A stretch of DNA of 64,000 bases, from assembly GCF_027887165.1 (NCBI RefSeq), contig NC_077233.1:228556872-228620871 (forward strand), given 5' to 3'. The position numbers and the translations under genes were made by a program. The stretch is from Monodelphis domestica. Taxonomy: Eukaryota; Chordata; Mammalia; Didelphimorphia; Didelphidae. Of the stretch, positions 27,301 through 33,017 are shown piece by piece. Below the pieces are notes generated by a model. It did not search any database. It saw only the letters and a list, made by a program, of their open reading frames with translations, and had not been told where the DNA came from. Each line of letters begins with the position of its first letter. Positions within the stretch are counted from its first letter, which is position 1.

Positions 27301-29658
27301 TGGGGTCTGTGATCTTTGATAGGAAAAAATACATCTTTCTTTTCACTAATCTCTAACTGAAATTTATCATTTCCTTCATTTATGAGTTTTAAAAAATTAT
27401 TCTAAAGAGGCATCCAGAGGCCTCAATAGATTGCCCCAGGGGTCCATATTACACAAAAAGGTGAAGAACCCCTCTTCTGACGTATATGGATTACATACTG
27501 CCTTGCCACCTTGACAGGAATTAACAGTAGGAATGAGATCTGTGATTTCAATGGAGCAGAGAACTCCTTCATGTCCAAACTTAAGCCACCAAAGCTGGTT
27601 GGCACCTTCTCTGCAACATACGGTTTTCAGTTACCTACAGCCCTGGGATGTTCATGGGATTTGCTCAAGGCCAGTTAGAGGCAGAAGTTGAACCTAGAGA
27701 TCTTCCTGGTTTCAAAGCCTGCTCTCTTAGCAGTGCTGCCAAAGCATAGTAACCAATGTTTCAACCATTTTGTGATGACAGCAAACTGTCATTAGGAACA
27801 TCAATTAATGATAGTGTGCTGTGTACTCCAGTGATGCCACCAGGGCCTCTTGAGGTAGCTAGAGTTATTTGCTGCTATATTAATGGACCCAGATTGTTGT
27901 GCTTTTTTATTTCCTGTATCTGCTTGTTACATTTTTTCCTTTTCTCCATGCTATTAGCTTCCTCTTTTTGATATTGTCAATACTACCTGTAACACCCACT
28001 TTACCCCCTTTTAAGTTGCTGCTTCTATTCTGTGGTGGCTTAGAAACCATATAATGAAGCTTGTTAGAATGACAGTATATGTAATTTGACAATAAATAGG
28101 CTCAAGTATGGGCCTGAGGTACCTCTCCATGAGCAAGATGCATGAACTTTGTGATAACTATTTTGGCTGCTCAAAGGCTTTTTTGCTTTCTTTCTGTTCT
28201 CAGTCGTACCACAGATGGATTTGTTACTGTACTCTGTGCTTTGTGTGCCAGGAATGGGATCTGGGGGATTGTTGCAAAATCAATAGAAGACATATTTCTC
28301 TGTGCTCAAAGAGGACCATTAGCAGTCTAGTTAGGAGGATTTGATCACTGAGTAATAATACAATGTAAAGGATAGTAACAAAAAACAAAAACTAAAAACC
28401 AAACCCATTACATCATTTACAGAGGACCAGGACATAATATACAGAAAATTCACTGTAACTTCTCCTGGGAAGATGCTTCCAGGGGATTATTACAAAGATG
28501 TTTATGGAGTGCATATGGCAGACCAAAATCTCTAGCTGAAAAATGAAGGCTGAAGCAGAATTTTTTTCTTTTAAAAACAAACTTAATTGCTGAGTTTATA
28601 TTAAAATGGAAAATGTTAGTGATCAGGGAACTCATTTGATTCCTTTCTTGCCCGTGATTTAGTATGCCACTCTTAAACAGGAAACAGGGAGATGAGTTTG
28701 TTCATCTGCTTATCATGTCACTGACTTAAAGGAATTCTACACCAATGTAAAAATGTTCATGTTTCAGCTAAAGGCCTCCCCTCTCATAAGGACTACAGTC
28801 AGAAGGTTTCCAGTAAACAGTTGGATGACAGTTCTACAAGTACAGATGAATCTAGATGGAAAGTATGTTGAAATACTAACAAAAATATTTTGTTTCTTAT
28901 TTAGTAGCATGGATCAGAGCATTTTAAAAGGAAAAATTTTGCATTTCTTGTAAGATGTTAATCTTATATTATTCTTAATCTAATTGCAACTGGTGATATG
29001 GTTTGTAGCCAAGAACATTAGGTAGAAACACAGACTGACACCTGTGCGCCTTTTCTGGTCCTTTCCGGACCAGGGAAGAGAATCTTGCCAATTTGGGCCT
29101 TGCAGTGACACAGATTTTTCTTTGTGCTGAGGAACGGACCTTCTCTTTCTTGCTATCTACCTTTCAGGCTTTTTTAAGCCCTTCATCCTGGCACTTAGAC
29201 CATTTTTGCGCTTCTTCTTTGAATCTTTCTCTTGAGTACATTAAATTGATTCTGTGATGAATGACTTTTGATCTGGGATCTGTGCTATTACAATTTGGTA
29301 TTTGAAATGCATATTCTGTCCTTCCATGGGGAGCATCAAATTTTGGTTCCAAACTCACTAAACCATCCAGCAAAAGTTTTGATTTTTAGCTTTTGTGGAT
29401 TTTTTGAAAGAGGAAATAAATTAATTGTTTTATAAAATAGATTATTAATTGTCAGTAACTACTTGTTTAAAGTCTTAAAGGGTCTATTTACTACAGCTAA
29501 CATTATGCTAGGTGATTGATTGAAAAATGTTATCACTGCACATAAATGTGTAACATGGGTGACTAAGTCTTCATAAAACCAAATTATAAAAATGTTTCCT
29601 ACCCCCTACTTTTTCCTAGGTGAATGAAAACTCATCCTCAAAAGAAAAAATACACTAG
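251..29658 (+). CDS. USP42: USP42, ubiquitin-specific peptidase 42 (5'-truncated by window; 11 core exons plus alternative 3' exons)
   Basis: Spliced coding region of a nuclear deubiquitinase of the USP (C19) family. Core exons are 251-318, 450-520, 1896-1978, 4810-4921, 6192-6332, 6509-6609, 6916-7069, 7859-8614, 8753-8847, 22927-24420 and 26008-26342; all have AG/GT borders and reading phase is kept across every junction. They give 1,141 residues if translation reads on to the stop at 26,357-26,359, or 1,180 if spliced to 28768-28862 and 29620-29658. Visible are the CxxC pairs, the His box GHYYCYI, the NDS aspartate, a long Ser-rich linker and a Lys/Arg-rich tail ending KTKHLRMES. The match to human USP42 as I remember it is close throughout the catalytic part and at both ends of the tail. 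The family is reported to deubiquitinate p53 and histone H2B and to act in nuclear speckles. The catalytic Cys exon lies before the window. Confidence 0.96.
450..520 (+). CDS. USP42: USP42 exon: first CxxC pair of the USP fold
   Basis: Acceptor tgattttag, donor gtaaat. It encodes [18 protein letters not shown] and IPLEIK. The C-x2-C here pairs with the CSKC two exons later, the usual zinc-binding arrangement in the USP fingers. It differs from remembered human USP42 by Met for Leu between the cysteines. Confidence 0.94.
521..1895 (+). other. USP42 intron, no recognised element
   Basis: AT-rich. Open frames here, such as the one at 1,644-1,895, lack homology that I recognise and run straight into the splice acceptor, so they are not annotated as genes. 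Confidence 0.55.
1896..1978 (+). CDS. USP42: USP42 exon: USP fingers, second CxxC begins
   Basis: Acceptor gatttctag, donor gtaaga. It encodes [20 protein letters not shown] then ENSYKCS, ending with AA of a lysine codon completed at 4810. Reading phase fits both neighbours. Nearly identical to human USP42 as remembered. Confidence 0.95.
3530..3705 (-). repeat. MIR-like SINE fragment
   Basis: Reverse-complement MIR core: an element like gaggaaactgagactcagag followed by a degraded tcatatggttaaataag. Highly diverged. Confidence 0.6.
3985..4560 (+). mobile_element. RTE-like LINE fossil, 3' end of reverse-transcriptase ORF
   Basis: Broken frames resemble the C-terminal part of RTE-like proteins (CILPVLLYGSEAW-like, then LHVTQRAMER-like, then RRWAGHVAR-like segments). 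The same segment recurs at about 16,000-16,540 and 20,200-20,740. Heavily mutated. An FADDT-like segment at about 2,500-2,860 may belong to the same or a related element. Confidence 0.55.
4810..4921 (+). CDS. USP42: USP42 exon: palm core, LKRF motif
   Basis: Acceptor cttttaag, donor gtatgt. It encodes [18 protein letters not shown] and then the hallmark USP strand [20 protein letters not shown]. The second CxxC (CSKC) is completed across the junction with the previous exon. Confidence 0.95.
4922..6191 (+). other. USP42 intron
   Basis: Contains the MIR at 5,150-5,378; otherwise AT-rich sequence with no feature I recognise. Confidence 0.5.
5150..5378 (-). repeat. MIR SINE, nearly full length
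   Basis: Reads as reverse-complement MIR: tttgcaaagtgttttataag, then ccccattttgcagataagga, then agtcacatggctagtaattg and gatttgaac. One of the best preserved MIRs in the window. Confidence 0.75.
6192..6332 (+). CDS. USP42: USP42 exon: catalytic histidine box
   Basis: Acceptor tttatttag, donor gtaagt; exactly 47 codons. It encodes [20 protein letters not shown] followed by the His box [11 protein letters not shown]. The proposed catalytic His codon is CAT at 6,312-6,314. Human has Phe where this sequence has Tyr after HY (remembered), a conservative change. Confidence 0.96.
6509..6609 (+). CDS. USP42: USP42 exon: catalytic aspartate segment and end of USP domain
   Basis: Acceptor ttttgcag, donor gtactg. 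It encodes [18 protein letters not shown] then [15 protein letters not shown]. The D of MNDS is in the family position for the third catalytic residue, and QAYVLFYIR closes the USP fold. The preceding intron is 176 bp. Confidence 0.95.
6916..7069 (+). CDS. USP42: USP42 exon: linker after the catalytic domain
   Basis: Acceptor aatttttag, donor gtaaca. It completes the arginine codon and encodes [12 protein letters not shown], then [14 protein letters not shown] and [14 protein letters not shown]. This stretch is diagnostic of USP42 as opposed to its relative USP36, because SSPRPVI..RVV and [11 protein letters not shown] match human USP42 as remembered. Confidence 0.95.
7070..7858 (+). repeat. 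USP42 intron with G-run, TA/TG-rich tracts and purine-rich stretch
   Basis: A G-run near 7,212-7,230, an alternating TA/TG/CA tract at about 7,440-7,495, an A/G-rich stretch at about 7,605-7,710 and a TG microsatellite at about 7,797-7,828 just before the acceptor of the 7,859 exon. The minus-strand open frame here is a by-product of the biased composition. Confidence 0.6.
7859..8614 (+). CDS. USP42: USP42 exon: Ser/Thr/Asn-rich disordered region
   Basis: Acceptor gtttacag, donor gtaagc; 252 codons. It starts [15 protein letters not shown] and contains [37 protein letters not shown] and LGKENG, all recognisable in human USP42. The region is low in hydrophobics and rich in Ser, Thr and Asn, so it is likely disordered. 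The open frame runs past the donor to about 8,650, but the donor is strong and the next exon continues in phase. Confidence 0.95.
8753..8847 (+). CDS. USP42: USP42 small exon, [17 protein letters not shown]
   Basis: Acceptor ttttattttag, donor gtaata. It encodes [19 protein letters not shown] then [12 protein letters not shown] plus two bases of a serine codon. Corresponds to LPEDKILETFRLSNKLK in remembered human USP42. It is separated by 138 bp from the previous exon and by 14 kb from the next. Confidence 0.92.
9993..10195 (-). repeat. Marsupial tRNA/CORE-type SINE
   Basis: Reverse orientation: aacccttaccttctgtctta start, then aagtgacttgtccagggtca, then a decayed tRNA-like head near 10,190. 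Same family as the copies at 15,275, 24,634, 25,376, 32,590, 59,110 and 61,957. Confidence 0.75.
11250..11400 (+). repeat. MIR3-like fragment
   Basis: The pattern agctgtgtcaccctgagcaa, then cattttcctct, then cacttccagatctta is typical of the MIR3 class. Diverged. Confidence 0.45.
12640..13660 (+). mobile_element. L1 5' UTR and start of ORF1, truncated marsupial L1
   Basis: Resembles marsupial L1 5' ends, including accttggaataactgaaaac, a Ser/Lys-rich A-rich ORF1 beginning around 13,530, and internal units that repeat (cacagttccag-like motifs at about 13,108, 13,230 and, as catgattccaag, 13,290). The open frames of 60-159 codons here are by-products of this G/C-richer sequence. The element stops at about 13,660 against SINE debris. 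Confidence 0.6.
13690..13822 (-). repeat. Marsupial SINE fragment
   Basis: Reverse orientation: gtgacttgcccaggatcaca, then ccacctagctgcccc at the tRNA-like head. Confidence 0.7.
14340..16640 (+). mobile_element. RTE-like LINE fossil with endonuclease and RT remnants
   Basis: About 2.1 kb without its SINE insertion. Broken frames read like the endonuclease region ([13 protein letters not shown]-like at about 14,600), an RT N-terminal region ([18 protein letters not shown] at about 15,600) and the RT C-terminus ([11 protein letters not shown]-like at 16,060; [16 protein letters not shown]-like at 16,205). Many stops and frameshifts; old. A SINE at 15,275-15,466 interrupts it. Confidence 0.65.
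15275..15466 (+). repeat. Full-length marsupial SINE
   Basis: Begins ggggcagctgggtggctcag, contains the box-B-like gggttcaaat, then tagctgtgtgaccctgggca, and ends in gggtttaaaaaag. Good consensus match suggests it is younger than the LINE it interrupts. Confidence 0.85.
17570..17765 (+). repeat. MIR-like SINE, diverged
   Basis: agtcatgtgactatggacaa, then tctgtttccttccctgct, then gtgagaatcagaagatataatg and taaatgctttatgaattat: the MIR pattern in forward orientation. Confidence 0.6.
18075..18214 (+). repeat. Short interspersed repeat, catttattaag type
   Basis: aagcctttattaaatgctta, then actatgtgctggatggtaga, then ctctcaaggaacc. The same unit recurs at 20,262-20,360, 30,786-30,885 and 46,325-46,432. 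Common in marsupial introns; family name uncertain. Confidence 0.6.
18215..18474 (-). repeat. Marsupial SINE, second type
   Basis: gttgcttagtcaattttcag, then ggtttgccatttccttctcc, then gacttgcccagggtcacaca, ending in an actagctgcc head. Same type as 47,140-47,385. Confidence 0.75.
18480..19440. repeat. Ancient interspersed repeat, family not named
   Basis: Continuous stretch with phrases I recognise from many mammalian introns (gggtttatattttatcttga, ggaagtcacatggtcatatc, gacatccagcgtaaaatatc, tgaaccttggggaatag) but cannot assign. The open frame at 19,161-19,406 falls inside it and is not a gene. Confidence 0.45.
19890..20745 (+). mobile_element. RTE-like LINE fossil, left part
   Basis: Contains a box like [14 protein letters not shown] at about 20,030-20,070 and the same 3' ORF segment as 16,000-16,540. 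A short repeat lies inside at 20,262-20,360. The rest of the element appears to resume at 22,268, after a nested L1. Confidence 0.55.
21296..21540 (+). repeat. Marsupial SINE with MIR-like tail
   Basis: gatagtgcagtggacaccgt head, then cctcatctggaaaatgggga and attgtaaagtgcttagcaat. Same type as 40,634-40,914. Confidence 0.75.
21680..21865 (-). repeat. Marsupial tRNA/CORE-type SINE
   Basis: Reverse orientation with gattaagtgacttgcccatg and cactgagccacctagctgcc. Confidence 0.75.
22268..22450 (+). mobile_element. RTE-like LINE fossil, right part
   Basis: Resumes with the segment (ttatgggaggtcagggatag, then aggagttcccacattaatga) that follows directly in the other copies at 4,430 and 16,435, so it is the continuation of 19,890-20,745 past the nested L1. 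Confidence 0.55.
22927..24420 (+). CDS. USP42: USP42 large exon: divergent acidic/Ser region and RS/Lys-rich tail
   Basis: 1,494 bp exon with acceptor tttggtgtag and donor gtaagt. An open frame extends upstream to an ATG at 22,862, but the pyrimidine-rich acceptor and the phase of the 8,847 donor (AG plus T) put the exon start at 22,927. The first two thirds ([15 protein letters not shown] onward) are Ser/Glu/Lys-rich and differ strongly from human. The last third, from [18 protein letters not shown], aligns well: [31 protein letters not shown] and [17 protein letters not shown]. The basic tail suggests nuclear and RNA-associated localisation. Confidence 0.94.
24634..24805 (-). repeat. Marsupial tRNA/CORE-type SINE
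   Basis: aagcccttaccttccatctt start, agtgacttgtccaggatcac core, ctgagccacctgggtatccc head, reverse orientation. It lies 214 bp after the large USP42 exon. Confidence 0.8.
25376..25560 (-). repeat. Marsupial tRNA/CORE-type SINE
   Basis: taacccttactgtctgtttc start, gcccagggtcatacagctaa core, gagccacctagctgccct head, reverse orientation. Confidence 0.8.
26008..26359 (+). CDS. USP42: USP42 penultimate or terminal coding exon, poly-Lys and KTKHLRMES
   Basis: Acceptor attcctgcag. It encodes [19 protein letters not shown], a run of nine lysines, [17 protein letters not shown] and [22 protein letters not shown] consensus donor (ggtaagg, GT at 26,343-26,344) lies inside the GQGK codons. Without splicing there the protein ends GQGKGKH at the TAG at 26,357-26,359; with splicing it continues at 28,768. 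Human USP42, from memory, ends GQGKRRYLELGR, which lines up with the read-through version. Confidence 0.92.
26388..26393 (+). terminator. Possible poly(A) signal ATTAAA for the short USP42 3' end
   Basis: ATTAAA 29 bases after the read-through stop, with GT-rich sequence directly after it (gtgtgtag). An AATAAA also lies near 26,584. Either could end the unspliced transcript form. Position and motif only; weak. Confidence 0.3.
27292..27482. repeat. Non-autonomous DNA-transposon-like repeat
   Basis: Begins taatctggggtctgtgatct and ends with an inverted match, aaaaaggtgaagaacccctc. Related to 61,105-61,345. The terminal-inverted-repeat structure suggests a hAT-type MITE, family uncertain. Confidence 0.45.
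28768..28862 (+). CDS. USP42: USP42 alternative 3' coding exon
   Basis: Acceptor catgtttcag, donor gtatgt. Joined in phase to the donor at 26,343 (G plus CT), all 95 bases are open and encode A then [15 protein letters not shown] and [16 protein letters not shown]. Ser/Asp/Lys composition is like the rest of the tail and no stop occurs. I do not recall this segment from the human reference protein, so it may be an isoform. It depends on correct phase plus good splice sites. Confidence 0.62.
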
Positions 29659-29664
29659 TTACCG
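29620..29664 (+). CDS. USP42: USP42 alternative exon with stop codon
   Basis: Acceptor ttttcctag, donor gtaagc. In phase with the 28,862 donor it encodes [12 protein letters not shown] and stops at 29,656-29,658, six bases before the donor. A junction that close behind a stop would not be expected to trigger nonsense-mediated decay. Confidence 0.55.
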
Positions 29665-31413
29665 GTAAGCCGTTTTCGTATTTGTATATGGCTATTTGTC
29701 TTGAAATGAACAAAAATAGAGCTATAATGAGGAAGGCTGTAGTTCTTGTGACTCTGAAGATTATAGTAGCCCAGGTGGCGGTATTCATTTTATTCATTAT
29801 TTCACTGTGTGAGCTGTTATACTCTTACTATGACCTTAGGAAAAGGCAGATGATAAGAGTTGCCAAAAATGAGGTCTGAGGGAGCTGCCTTTTTAATTAG
29901 GTATAACTATGGCAAAAAATTTTACCCATTTTACAAGATTACCAAATCTTTTAAGGCCAGAAAAAGGCAATGAGTAGAAACTAGTTCATTCCCTTTTCTC
30001 CACTGAATTTTCAAGAAGTGGACATTGGCAGTCACAGGGAAAACTGTCCCTTAGAGAAATGGATCACCCGTTAGACCCACAGGCAGCATCCTTGTAAACC
30101 CTAATACATCTAGGTTAGCACTTCTCAACCAGAGACTGAGTTGTTGTAAGGAACCCCCCGTGTCCCCCCACCCTCACCCCCGGCAGCTGTTAGATTTTCT
30201 AGAAGCACTGGATGGCAGTAGAGCTCAGTTTTGTGTTTCAATCCTCAACTCTGGTTTTGATCTTAGTGTAAGGGTGGGAAGGTGGTGATACTTGAATTTC
30301 CCAGATGATAGAGCTTTCATAAATCAAAATTTAAACCATGAGCTAATGAGAAAGGAGAAAAGTGAATTTTACCCAAATCTGCCTGATGGTTAGGATGATA
30401 AAAAAGAGCTCTTCCAGAATTTAAACACATGTTAAAATGGGATATTTGGGGGCCTTTTTCCTTACAGAACAGTTAGAATTCTTGGCAGCTCATCAGTACT
30501 TATGACTTATGACCCACTTAGAAGTTAGCATTTAGACTAAAAAGAGAACATCTAATCCTAACTAGGAAATCAAATTTCAAACCCTGGTCCAAGAGAAAGA
30601 TTTTTCAGATATTTAAGTGCAAAGATCTATAGACATTCATTTGTATGTACTACCTCTTTGGAGGCATTTGAAAGATGCCTCAAAAATTTTCACAACATAG
30701 AGAATCATATTAGATAGAAGACTGCATTTTGGCCTGGGTCCCACCTCAGGGCTTCTACTTATATGGCCTTAGAGAAGTCTCTGAATCACATCAAATCAAA
30801 TTTTTAAAAAGATTGGCTAAATGCCTACTACCTGCCAGGAATTGTGCTAAGTTCTAGGGATACTAAAAGAGGCCTCAAAATTTACTCTCTAAATCTCAGT
30901 TTACTTATCTATAAAATAGGGGTGATAAATACATGTAGCACTTCTCCCCCAGGGCTACTGTATGAATAAAATCAGATTGTGTATAAATCACTTGGTAAAT
31001 GTTCACTGTTCCTGGGTCTGAGATTGAGGGGGGGGAGGGGAATAAATGGGAGTAAAAGTACAAGGGAGGGGGGCACGAGAATAACAGGGAAGTGGTGATG
31101 TTCCCATCCCTTTATTCAAAAGGATGGTAGACTTGCCCATAGAGATGTTAAGAAGGGAGGCATGGACCTAGGGCCATTCAAGTCACCCATTTTCTTTGTC
31201 TAAAACTTAGGCTTGTGTTTCGTCATCACGGATAAGAAGGGTGAACGAGGAAAGCTTCCTCCAAGTCTTTTGGGATCTTTCTGAATGAAAAACCACATGA
31301 ATAAGTCATTAGTATTAAGAAGAGAGAGCTGATGTTAAGCCAACTAAGCTCTTTGTTTCTCAAACTTCCTGTCTTTGGAATGACTAACATCTACAGTATA
31401 TCTTGTCTTTCAG
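29665..31413 (+). other. USP42 3' intron between alternative exons
   Basis: Contains a MIR-like SINE split by another short repeat (30,730-31,010) and a G-rich stretch (31,025-31,080). Otherwise nothing recognised. Confidence 0.45.
30730..31010 (+). repeat. MIR-like SINE interrupted by a second short repeat
   Basis: MIR halves at 30,730-30,785 and 30,886-31,010 (atctcagtttacttatctat, then agggctactg) flank a catttattaag-type repeat at 30,786-30,885. Confidence 0.55.
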
Positions 31414-32488
31414 ATTCAGAGTGTTCAACTGAAGCCATCCCCAACACAGCTTAAATTATATTTATAAATATAGAAAATGATTAACTGTTCAAATCCATAA
31501 GTGGTGCTTCTTCAGTAAATACTGTACAGGATTTTACCATGGAAGAACTTTTTTTTAATTTTTACCTTGAGACTTTTTCTTAATTACCCTTAATCCAAAT
31601 GGATGAAAACTTTCTACAACTGCTGACCGTTGTAAAATACCGTGTATATAATCACATTGAAAATAATGCCCTGGAATAGAACATCTCAAATGCTGCTTAA
31701 TTACAGACTCAGGTTGATTACTTGTATTTCATGTAATGTTACTCCAAGTTAGACATCTGGTGCAAGACCAAGCCAGGAAACCATGGAATTATTTAAAAAG
31801 GAGGGGGTGGGAGGGAAGTGGGGAAGGGAAGAAAAGAAGAAAAAAACTGTGTATATTTAATTTAAAGACTTATTTAAAAATTCACAAGCTCTTACCTAGA
31901 ATTTTGAGAGAGAGAGCTCTCTGTTTTCTGTGATGTCTGATACTAGAAACTAATTTGCTTCACATTTTAGTTGTATTCAAGATTTGAAGATGTATTTTAT
32001 AGACAAGTTCTGTTTCTGAACTTTGTGGAAACACACCAATCAATTTACCAGTTATGATGAGCATTTACATTATGAATGTATAACCCAAACTTTATTTGTA
32101 AAGCCTACAGTATGTTTTTATTACATAACACTTTTTTATACAGTCACTTGTCTTGACTATACAATATTGGAGTCTGAGTTGTCAGTTTGGTCCCTTAAAG
32201 TTTCTAGTTACAGACAAATTCATACTGTGATTTTATTTTTAATATGGAAATGCTATCAAACTGTGATATACTTATAATTCACTGGTCCTGCATCAGGAGA
32301 TGGAGTGGGGAAAACTGTATTTAATACAGTTTATATCTGAATAATCTGTATGGTTTATACAGTCTGTGTTGTTCAGAGATGTCTAAAGTTTGATCTTTGT
32401 TTTTTTAAAGATTATAAAAGCACTTGCCCCACTGTAAATATATAGCATGTAAAATTTATATAGTATATAAAATACAGCAAAGTCAAAA
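31414..32488 (+). other. USP42: USP42 3' UTR exon (inferred)
   Basis: Acceptor tcttgtctttcag at 31,401-31,413, then about 1.1 kb of AT-rich sequence with no SINE or LINE, unlike the repeat-rich introns. It ends at a plausible poly(A) site near 32,480-32,490. No long open frame is believable here. Confidence 0.6.
32466..32471 (+). terminator. Likely USP42 distal poly(A) signal, variant TATAAA
   Basis: TATAAA followed 20 bases later by a GT/T-rich downstream element (32,493-32,510). No AATAAA lies in the expected place; the AATAAA near 32,786 is beyond a SINE. Variant hexamer use is inferred. Confidence 0.45.
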
Positions 32489-33017
32489 CAGCTTGTTTGT
32501 GTGTTTTTTTAAGCTCTGCTAGCTTTGCTTCTGTGAACTTCTCTTAACTCTTTCCTAGGTTGCATTGTTTGGTTTGGTTGGGTTTTGTTTTTGTTTTTTT
32601 TTTTAATACTTTCCCTCCCTCTAAGCATCAGTTTGGTAAGGGCTAGCAATCGAGGTTAAGTGACTTGCCCAGTCACACAGCTAGGAAATATCTGAGGCCA
32701 GATTTGAACTCAAAAGACCTCCCTCTCATCTCTAGGCCTGGCTCTTAATCCACTGAGCCATCTAGCTGCCCCAGCATTAAGTTTTAAATAAACGGGTGGC
32801 TGTGACCCACTCAGCTTAGATTTAGAGAAGAGGGAGAGGGAAAAACAGACTATATTAAATATCATAATATATTAAATATATATGGCTAGTTTGCTCTATC
32901 AGGGCTAAACCTTCCATCTGAGAGAATTAGCAAAGGTAAAGCAAATGATGATCAAAGGGGACTTACCTGTTGTTAAGTTTTCTATCAATCAAAAGAATCA
33001 AATCTTAAGACACTTGG
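32489..33017. other. Intergenic spacer between convergent USP42 and CYTH3
   Basis: About 530 bp. It contains a G/T-rich stretch, a T-run, one marsupial SINE (32,590-32,773) and AT-rich sequence. No gene seen. Confidence 0.6.
32590..32773 (-). repeat. Marsupial SINE in the intergenic spacer
   Basis: gttaagtgacttgcccagtc core and cactgagccatctagctgcc head, reverse orientation. It sits between the two convergent gene ends. Confidence 0.8.

Larger units (their letters stand above)
26360..28767 (+). other. USP42 3' region: intron or short-form 3' UTR
   Basis: AT-rich. Holds the possible poly(A) signals at 26,388 and about 26,584, a DNA-transposon-like repeat (27,292-27,482) and a diverged MIR-like piece (about 27,630-27,745, reverse). 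Short open frames at 27,756 and 28,108 have no family I recognise. Confidence 0.45.
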
